Shown one piece after another: positions 31,803 through 36,296 of a DNA stretch of 36,296 bases. Source of the DNA: Sutterella sp. (GTDB lineage: Bacteria; Pseudomonadota; Gammaproteobacteria; Burkholderiales; Burkholderiaceae_F); assembly GCA_019418235.1 (NCBI GenBank), contig DYCH01000021.1, forward strand, positions 1 to 36,296. Reading direction: 5' to 3'. The notes beneath the pieces were generated by a model. It was not told the origin of the DNA, did no database searches, and was given only the letters and a program-made list of their open reading frames with translations. Each line of letters begins with the position of its first letter. Position 1 is the first letter of the stretch. Made by a program: the position numbers and the translations under genes.

Positions 31803-32909
31803 TTATTGACCGTCTTTTTCGAGTTCAACTTCTTCAATGAAGTCTTCCTCTTCATCAACGCGTTCATCGCCCAAATATTGGAACTGTTTACGACGTTCAT
31901 CGTCAACATATTGAGCGATTGCGCTGATCAATTCTTCGCAACCTTCACGGGTCGCTGCTGAAATGACGAAGATGCGATCATCGGCCGTCAATTCTAAACC
32001 ATCGATAACGGCATCAATGCGTTCGTCTTGTTCTTCTTCGGCAACCAAGTCAATCTTATTGATAACGACCCAACGCGGCTTGTCATAAAGCGTTTCATCG
32101 TACTTGCGAAGCTCTTCTACGAGTGCCTTGGCTTCTTCGATCGGATCGACATCCGGGTCAAACGGAGCCATATCAATGATATGCAACAAGAGTTTCGTAC
32201 GAGAAAGGTGGCGAAGGAATAAGTGACCTAAGCCGGCACCTTCGGATGCCCCTTCAATAAGGCCGGGAATGTCAGCAACAACGAAGCTTTGTTCAGGGCC
32301 TACACGAACAACACCCAATTGCGGATGTAAAGTCGTAAAAGGATAGTCAGCAATCTTCGGTCGAGCATTGGAGACCGCCGAAATAAAGGTTGACTTACCG
32401 GCATTGGGCATACCCAATAAACCGACATCGGCTAATACCTTCAATTCCAAATTCAAGAAGCGATGTTCACCTTCTTCGCCAGGCGTACATTGACGCGGGG
32501 CGCGGTTGGTACTGGATTTAAAGTGTAAGTTACCCAAACCGCCCTTACCGCCGTGAGCAATAAGATAGCGTTCGCCGTGCTTGGTTAAGTCAGCAATCGT
32601 TTCACCGGTTTCGCTGTCGGTGACCAAAGTACCGACTGGCATACGAAGTTCAATATCGTTACCTGCAGCACCGTAGCAGTCTGCGCCACGACCGTTTTCA
32701 CCATTACGAGCAAAATGTTTACGAGCGTAACGATAGTCAATCAACGTATTAATATTGCAATCGGCCACCGCATACACGTTACCGCCGCGGCCACCGTCAC
32801 CACCATCGGGGCCACCTTTCGGAATAAATTTTTCTCGGCGGAAAGAGGCGACACCATTACCGCCTTTACCACCTGCGACTTCGATTCGCGCTTCATCAAC
32901 GAATTTCAT
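31803..32909 (-). CDS. obgE: Obg-family GTPase ObgE/CgtA
   Basis: This is a 368-residue GTPase that binds the 50S subunit and links ribosome assembly to growth control. The glycine-rich Obg fold fills residues 1 to about 158 (KFVDEARIEVAGGKGGNG, GGPDGGDGGRGG). The G domain has G1 GMPNAGKST, the G2 region DYPFTTLHPQLG, G3 DIPGLIEGAS and G4 NKID. The C-terminus is very acidic (VDEEEDFIEEVELE), as in proteobacterial homologues. It follows rplU-rpmA in the usual order, but a strong hairpin with a T-rich 3' side separates it from rpmA, so it may be partly uncoupled. Confidence 0.96.
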   Translation of the reverse strand: MKFVDEARIEVAGGKGGNGVASFRREKFIPKGGPDGGDGGRGGNVYAVADCNINTLIDYRYARKHFARNGENGRGADCYGAAGNDIELRMPVGTLVTDSETGETIADLTKHGERYLIAHGGKGGLGNLHFKSSTNRAPRQCTPGEEGEHRFLNLELKVLADVGLLGMPNAGKSTFISAVSNARPKIADYPFTTLHPQLGVVRVGPEQSFVVADIPGLIEGASEGAGLGHLFLRHLSRTKLLLHIIDMAPFDPDVDPIEEAKALVEELRKYDETLYDKPRWVVINKIDLVAEEEQDERIDAVIDGLELTADDRIFVISAATREGCEELISAIAQYVDDERRKQFQYLGDERVDEEEDFIEEVELEKDGQ

Positions 32910-32956
32910 AAAAACACCCCAAAATAGGACTCCAATAGTCTACCGAAACTATTGAC

Positions 32957-32990
32957 AGAAAAAGCCATGTCATTCGACATGGCCTTTTTC
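32957..32990 (-). terminator. Terminator-like hairpin between rpmA and obgE
   Basis: On the minus strand AAAAAGGCCATGTC pairs with GACATGGCTTTTT around a 4-base GAAT loop, one bulge, giving an A/T-flanked stem between 32990 and 32957. It lies 55 bases after the rpmA stop and 47 before the obgE start, so it should reduce obgE expression from the rplU promoter. Confidence 0.7.
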
Positions 32991-33000
32991 TTTAGTAAGG

Positions 33001-33018
33001 TGTCTCAAAAATGAGACA
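33001..33018 (-). repeat. Perfect 7-bp hairpin downstream of rpmA
   Basis: TGTCTCA (33001-33007) and TGAGACA (33012-33018) are exact inverted repeats with a 4-base A loop (plus-strand reading). No T tract follows on the minus strand, so it is not an intrinsic terminator. It could be a 3' RNA stability element. Confidence 0.4.
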
Positions 33019-33044
33019 GAAGGAATGAATCCCTAAAGCCTAAA

Positions 33045-33302
33045 TTAGGCGGGGATAACCTTCACGAAACGGTTATTCTTCGGGCCCTTGACCTCGAACT
33101 TGACCGTACCGTCAACCTTAGCAAACAACGTGTGGTCACGACCCATGCCGACATTGTCGCCCGGGTGGAATTGCGTACCACGTTGACGAACGATGATACC
33201 ACCGGCGTTGATGGCTGCATCACCGAAAACCTTCACACCAAGACGCTTAGCTTGGGAATCACGACCGTTGCGGGTAGAGCCGCCGCCCTTTTTATGTGCC
33301 AT
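33045..33302 (-). CDS. rpmA: 50S ribosomal protein bL27
   Basis: This is an 85-residue ribosomal protein whose N-terminal tail reaches the peptidyl transferase centre. The sequence opens MAHKKGGGSTRNGRDSQ and contains GVKVFGDAAINAGGIIVRQRGT and FHPGDNVGMGRDHTLFA, all nearly invariant in L27. There is no N-terminal cleavable extension of the Firmicute type. It starts 27 bases after rplU and belongs to the same operon. Confidence 0.98.
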   Translation of the reverse strand: MAHKKGGGSTRNGRDSQAKRLGVKVFGDAAINAGGIIVRQRGTQFHPGDNVGMGRDHTLFAKVDGTVKFEVKGPKNNRFVKVIPA

Positions 33303-33329
33303 TTTGTATTACTCTCTAAAAAGTCCAAA

Positions 33330-33641
33330 TTAAGCTGCGATCGTTTCGATCTTGAGCTCAGTGTAGTTTTGACGATGACCAGCGCTCTTGATGGAGTGCT
33401 TACGACGACGCATCTTGAAGATGCGAACCTTGTCGTGACGGCCATGAGAGACGACCGTAGCGGTGACGCTAGCGCCTTCAACGAAGGGAGCGCCAACCTT
33501 GAGTTCGTTACCGTCGGAGACAGCCAAGACTTCAGAAATGGTCACTTGGGAGCCGACTTCAGCGTTCAAGGATTCAACCTTGAGCTTTTCACCAGCGGCG
33601 ACGCGATATTGCTTACCACCGGTCTTGATAATTGCGTACAT
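33330..33641 (-). CDS. rplU: 50S ribosomal protein bL21
   Basis: This is a 103-residue ribosomal protein that binds 23S rRNA and contacts bL20. It begins MYAIIKTGGKQYRVAAGEKLKVE, has GAPFVEGASVTATVVSHGRHDKVRIFKMRRRK, and ends with GHRQNYTELKIETI, all typical of L21. GAGGT precedes the ATG by 6 bases. It is the first gene of rplU-rpmA-obgE, with a predicted promoter about 105 bases upstream and a structured leader. Confidence 0.98.
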   Translation of the reverse strand: MYAIIKTGGKQYRVAAGEKLKVESLNAEVGSQVTISEVLAVSDGNELKVGAPFVEGASVTATVVSHGRHDKVRIFKMRRRKHSIKSAGHRQNYTELKIETIAA

Positions 33642-33656
33642 TTAAATACCTCGCCC

Positions 33657-33722
33657 GTTTCGCTCAGCCAACGCACTGTCTGCGAAACCTTTTTATTGTT
33701 AATCGGTCGGACAATATGTCCG
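33657..33722 (-). promoter_or_regulatory. Structured 5' leader of rplU (two hairpins)
   Basis: On the minus strand a 6-bp perfect stem CGGACA/TGTCCG (33722-33708, 3-base loop) is followed by GTTTCGC (33688-33682) pairing perfectly with GCGAAAC (33663-33657) across an 18-base loop that ends near the ribosome binding site. It may be an r-protein autoregulatory leader; this is inference. Confidence 0.4.
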
Positions 33723-33745
33723 CCTACTATTGCGTGGAGAAGCGG

Positions 33746-33774
33746 ATTATTTCACAAATCAAAGAGTTATGCAA
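33746..33774 (-). promoter_or_regulatory. Predicted rplU-rpmA promoter
   Basis: On the minus strand TTGCAT (33774-33769) and AATAAT (33751-33746) are exactly 17 bases apart. Initiation near 33739 gives a leader of about 98 nt to the rplU ATG. Confidence 0.55.
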
Positions 33775-33806
33775 GTTAATCTCGCGATTTTTCCATAGAA
33801 ATTTGT

Positions 33807-33828
33807 AAGGCCCGAATCTTCGGGCCTT
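33807..33828 (-). terminator. Hairpin terminator after rppH
   Basis: AAGGCCCGAA (33807-33816) and TTCGGGCCTT (33819-33828) form a nearly loopless inverted repeat 6 bases past the rppH stop codon. Only two T belong to the stem end and the following minus-strand bases are mixed, so efficiency is uncertain. Confidence 0.6.
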
Positions 33829-33834
33829 GGCGCA

Positions 33835-34356
33835 TCAGAAACCGTAAAGTAACCAGTCTTGACTGGGCTTGCAACGACGGTCATCTGGTGTAAATAAATG
33901 GGGCGCTAAATCCGCCAACGCCTTGCGATAGACATCGTGCTTGAAGTCAATCACATCACGCAGCGGAACCCAATAGTCGTTCCAACGCCAAGCATCAAAC
34001 TCCGGTGTACCTGATGCGTACAAATTAATTTTTTCGTCCGGAGCATTCATTCGCAATAAAAACCAAATTTGTTTTTGTCCGCGATACATCGAACGACTCG
34101 TTCGGCGGAAAGGTTCCGGAACATCGTAATAGAGCCACTCATTCGTATGAGCAATAATTTGCACATCATCACGCGTTAAACCGATCTCTTCATAGAGCTC
34201 GCGCATTAACGCGGTCTCTAGGTCTTCGCCCTCGTCAACACCACCTTGAGGAAACTGCCAGGCGGGCTTGTGGATTCGTTTTGCCCAGAAAACTTTATTG
34301 TCCTGGTTAACCAAAATAATCCCGACGTTGGGGCGGTAGCCATCGCTATCCAACAT
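33835..34356 (-). CDS. rppH: RNA pyrophosphohydrolase RppH
   Basis: This is a 173-residue Nudix enzyme that converts 5'-triphosphate mRNA ends and so triggers 5'-end-dependent RNA decay. It starts MLDSDGYRPNVGIILVN, close to the family N-terminus, and the Nudix box GGVDEGEDLETALMRELYEEIGL is complete. The block QKQIWFLLRM and the C-terminal WRWNDYWVPLRDVIDFKHDVYRKAL are typical of RppH/NudH. GAGG lies 5 bases before the ATG. It is divergent from proS, sharing the 97-base intergenic region with a 22-bp palindrome. Confidence 0.95.
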   Translation of the reverse strand: MLDSDGYRPNVGIILVNQDNKVFWAKRIHKPAWQFPQGGVDEGEDLETALMRELYEEIGLTRDDVQIIAHTNEWLYYDVPEPFRRTSRSMYRGQKQIWFLLRMNAPDEKINLYASGTPEFDAWRWNDYWVPLRDVIDFKHDVYRKALADLAPHLFTPDDRRCKPSQDWLLYGF

Positions 34357-34390
34357 AAAGGCCTCAAATTCTCTTAAAATCTCTTATTTA

Positions 34391-34412
34391 CTCCACTTTT
34401 ATAAAAGTGGAG
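34391..34412. promoter_or_regulatory. Perfect 22-bp palindrome between rppH and proS
   Basis: CTCCACTTTTA (34391-34401) is followed directly by its exact complement TAAAAGTGGAG (34402-34412), with no spacer. It is centred between the divergent genes, 35 bases from the rppH ATG and 41 from the proS ATG. It may be an operator or a hairpin in either leader. The centre also contains TATAAA on both strands. Confidence 0.5.
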
Positions 34413-34453
34413 CGCATACTAAGAAAAATTTTACCTTAAACCGCGAGAAAACA

Positions 34454-36193
34454 ATGCGTGCTACTTCTTTTTTTATTTCGACGTTAAAGGAAGCTCCTGC
34501 TGACGCCGATGTTGCTAGTCAACAATTTATGATCCGTGCCGGGATGATTAAACGCTTGGCAGCTGGTATCTATACCTATATGCCGATGGGTTTGCGTTCC
34601 ATTCGTAAGACGGAACAAATCATCCGTGAAGAAATGGAACGTGCCGGTGCGATTGAACTTCTTTTGCCGGTTGTTCAACCCGCGGAACTTTGGCAAGAGT
34701 CCGGCCGTTGGGAAAAGTACGGTCCGGAATTGCTCCGCTTTAAAGATCGTCATGATCGTGACTTCGTGATTCAACCGACAGCAGAAGAAGTGATTACGGA
34801 TTTTGCTCGCTCTGAAATTAAGTCATGGCGTCAATTGCCGGTTAATCTCTACCAAATTCAAACGAAGTTCCGTGACGAACGTCGTCCGCGCTTTGGTGTG
34901 ATGCGTGGTCGTGAATTCACGATGAAGGATGGCTATTCCTTTGACCGTGACCAAGAAGGCGCTTTGGTTTCTTATCGCAAAATGTACGATGCCTATCAAC
35001 GCATCTTTAAGCGTTTAGGTTTGAATTTCCGTGCCGTGGCTGCTGATACGGGTTCCATCGGTGGCGACAGCTCTCACGAATTCCAAGTGATTGCTGATAC
35101 GGGTGAAGATTTGATTGCTTACTGCCCCGAAAGCGAATACGCCGCAAATATTGAGTTATGTCCGGCTCAAAGCTTGATTGAAGCGCGTCAAGCCGCTAAA
35201 GAAGAAATGCAAAAGGTTCCGACCCCTGGTCGTGAAAAGTGCGAAGATGTGGTCGAACTTTTAGGTAAAGAATTGACGACTTCGATGAAGTCCGTGATTT
35301 TGGCTGCCGATCGCGTCAATGAAAAGGGTGAACCGTTGCCTGCTCAAATCGTAATGATCATGTTGCGTGCAGACCATGAACTCAATGAAGTGAAGGCGGG
35401 TAAGTTACCCGAATTAAAGGAAGGCTTCCGCTTTGCTACGGATGCTGAAATCGTTGCAGCTTTTGGTTGCAAGCCTGGCTACTTGGGCCCCGTCGGTATC
35501 AAGGAAGACATCGTGGTCTATGCTGACTTGACGGCAATGAACATGAGTGACTTCATTTGCGGAGCCAATGAAGAAGGCTTCCACATCACCGGTGTGAACT
35601 GGGGTCGTGATTTGCCTGAAGCCAAGGCTGCTGATTTGCGTAACGTTGTTGAAGGCGATGTTTCTCCTGATGGTAAGGGTACGCTCAAACTTCAACGTGG
35701 TATCGAAGTGGGTCACGTGTTCTATCTTGGCCGTAAGTATTCCGAAGCCTTCGGTGCAACGTACTTAGATGAAACGGGTAAGCCTCAAGTCATGGAAATG
35801 GGTTGCTACGGTATCGGTGTAACGCGTCTTTTGGGCGCAGCTATCGAACAAAACCATGACGAACAAGGCATCATTTGGCCAGACTCTATGGCACCGTTTA
35901 CGACAGTTATCTGCCCGATGAACTACGGTAAGAGCGAAGCCGTTCGTGAAGCTGCTAATAAGCTTTATGAAGACATGAAGGCTGCTGGTATTGATGTCAT
36001 CATTGATGACCGTGATATGCGTCCTGGTGTGATGTTTGCTGAGTGGGAATTAATTGGTGTTCCTCACCGTGTCGTGATTGGTGAGCGAGGCCTTAAGACG
36101 GGTGAAGTGGAATACGCTCACCGTCGTACCATTAAAGACAAACAAATGGTCAAGCTGGACGAAATCGTTGATTTCATCAAAAACGCTCACTAA
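34454..36193 (+). CDS. proS: Prolyl-tRNA synthetase (bacterial type)
   Basis: This is a 579-residue class II aminoacyl-tRNA synthetase that charges tRNA-Pro. Motif 1 is in the RAGMIKRLAAGIYTYMPMGLRSIRK block. Motif 2 is FRDERRPRFGVMRGREFTMKDGYSFD. Motif 3 is GCYGIGVTRLLGAAIEQ. The INS editing domain (about 225-410, removing Ala-tRNA-Pro) lies between motifs 2 and 3, as in E. coli-type ProRS (572 residues). The C-terminal anticodon-binding domain includes VIIDDRDMRPGVMFAEWELIGVPHRVVIGERGL. A weak GAG lies before the ATG. A tRNA-Pro gene is in the same window but not adjacent. Confidence 0.97.
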   Translation: MRATSFFISTLKEAPADADVASQQFMIRAGMIKRLAAGIYTYMPMGLRSIRKTEQIIREEMERAGAIELLLPVVQPAELWQESGRWEKYGPELLRFKDRHDRDFVIQPTAEEVITDFARSEIKSWRQLPVNLYQIQTKFRDERRPRFGVMRGREFTMKDGYSFDRDQEGALVSYRKMYDAYQRIFKRLGLNFRAVAADTGSIGGDSSHEFQVIADTGEDLIAYCPESEYAANIELCPAQSLIEARQAAKEEMQKVPTPGREKCEDVVELLGKELTTSMKSVILAADRVNEKGEPLPAQIVMIMLRADHELNEVKAGKLPELKEGFRFATDAEIVAAFGCKPGYLGPVGIKEDIVVYADLTAMNMSDFICGANEEGFHITGVNWGRDLPEAKAADLRNVVEGDVSPDGKGTLKLQRGIEVGHVFYLGRKYSEAFGATYLDETGKPQVMEMGCYGIGVTRLLGAAIEQNHDEQGIIWPDSMAPFTTVICPMNYGKSEAVREAANKLYEDMKAAGIDVIIDDRDMRPGVMFAEWELIGVPHRVVIGERGLKTGEVEYAHRRTIKDKQMVKLDEIVDFIKNAH

Positions 36194-36194
36194 C

Positions 36195-36234
36195 GGAAAG
36201 GGAACTCAGGCGCTTGGGCTCTGAGTTCTTTTCC
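36195..36234 (+). promoter_or_regulatory. Hairpin in the proS 3' UTR
   Basis: GGAAAGGGAACTCAG (36195-36209) pairs with CTGAGTTCTTTTCC (36221-36234) with minor mismatches, directly after the proS stop codon. No T tract follows. Together with the terminator at 36247-36290 it forms a double-hairpin 3' end. Confidence 0.5.
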
Positions 36235-36246
36235 GTCCATGAAAAA

Positions 36247-36290
36247 GGGGGTGTTGCAAAACTCATGTTTTGTTGCCCCCTTTGTTTTTT
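36247..36290 (+). terminator. Intrinsic terminator of proS
   Basis: Outer stem GGGGG (36247-36251) with CCCCC (36276-36280) and inner stem CAAAAC (36257-36262) with GTTTTG (36267-36272), separated by an asymmetric internal loop, are followed by TTTGTTTTTT. The 5' arm shares 16 bases with the minus-strand terminator at the left end of the window. Confidence 0.7.
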
Positions 36291-36296
36291 CTCTTG

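Noticed and set aside
33132..33779. A 215-codon plus-strand frame across rpmA, rplU and the rplU promoter
   Set aside because: It runs antisense through two certain ribosomal protein genes and has no domain signature.

Overview
The window is a stretch of core chromosome from a Gram-negative bacterium. The gene content (lpxC, secA, an ftsL-to-ftsZ division cluster, a MurE-MurF fusion, a DciA-type protein beside secA, a Nudix/TMP-synthase-like fusion) best fits a betaproteobacterium of the Burkholderiales. The moderate GC and strong CAA/GAA/CGT codon preference suggest a gut-associated Sutterellaceae-like lineage such as Parasutterella or Turicimonas. That placement is inferred from protein character and order, not from a search. 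I see no prophage, insertion sequence, CRISPR array or defence island.

Layout. At the left edge, a MscS-family channel gene (minus) diverges from a single-chain ADP-forming acyl-CoA synthetase (plus). From about 3.9 to 22.4 kb runs an unbroken plus-strand dcw cluster: mraZ-rsmH-ftsL-ftsI-murEF-mraY-murD-ftsW-murG-murC-ddl-ftsQ-ftsA-ftsZ-lpxC. Many of its genes overlap by 4 to 7 bases (ATGA junctions). A MraZ operator with 10-bp periodic TGGGA repeats precedes it. A small unrecognised lipoprotein gene overlaps the end of lpxC, and a convergent DUF721/DciA gene overlaps the lipoprotein gene. Then come secA and a Nudix gene (plus).

From 27.2 to 34.4 kb almost everything is on the minus strand: yacG, coaE, tRNA-Pro(CGG), ispB, a long PiT phosphate transporter, obgE, rpmA, rplU and rppH. 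proS (plus) closes the window and ends in an intrinsic terminator.

How the genes work together. The dcw genes supply the peptidoglycan precursor pathway (MurC, D, EF, MraY, MurG, Ddl), the septal synthase (FtsW/FtsI with FtsL/FtsQ) and the Z ring (FtsA/FtsZ). LpxC starts lipid A synthesis, so wall, division and outer membrane are coupled. ObgE and the L21/L27 genes form the usual ribosome-assembly operon.

Most notable signals: (i) FtsZ lacks the usual DIPAFLRxQ-type tail, ends in a Trp-rich Arg-rich segment, and has Gly in place of the usual Asn in the T7 catalytic loop; (ii) four TGTCAYA heptamers at an exact 11-bp period (two tandem Pho boxes) lie upstream of the PiT gene; (iii) the secA leader has a strong hairpin inside a 16-codon, nearly leaderless ORF; (iv) there is a lipoprotein of unknown function at the end of the dcw cluster; (v) a perfect 22-bp palindrome lies between rppH and proS. 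No intergenic gap exceeds about 260 bases.
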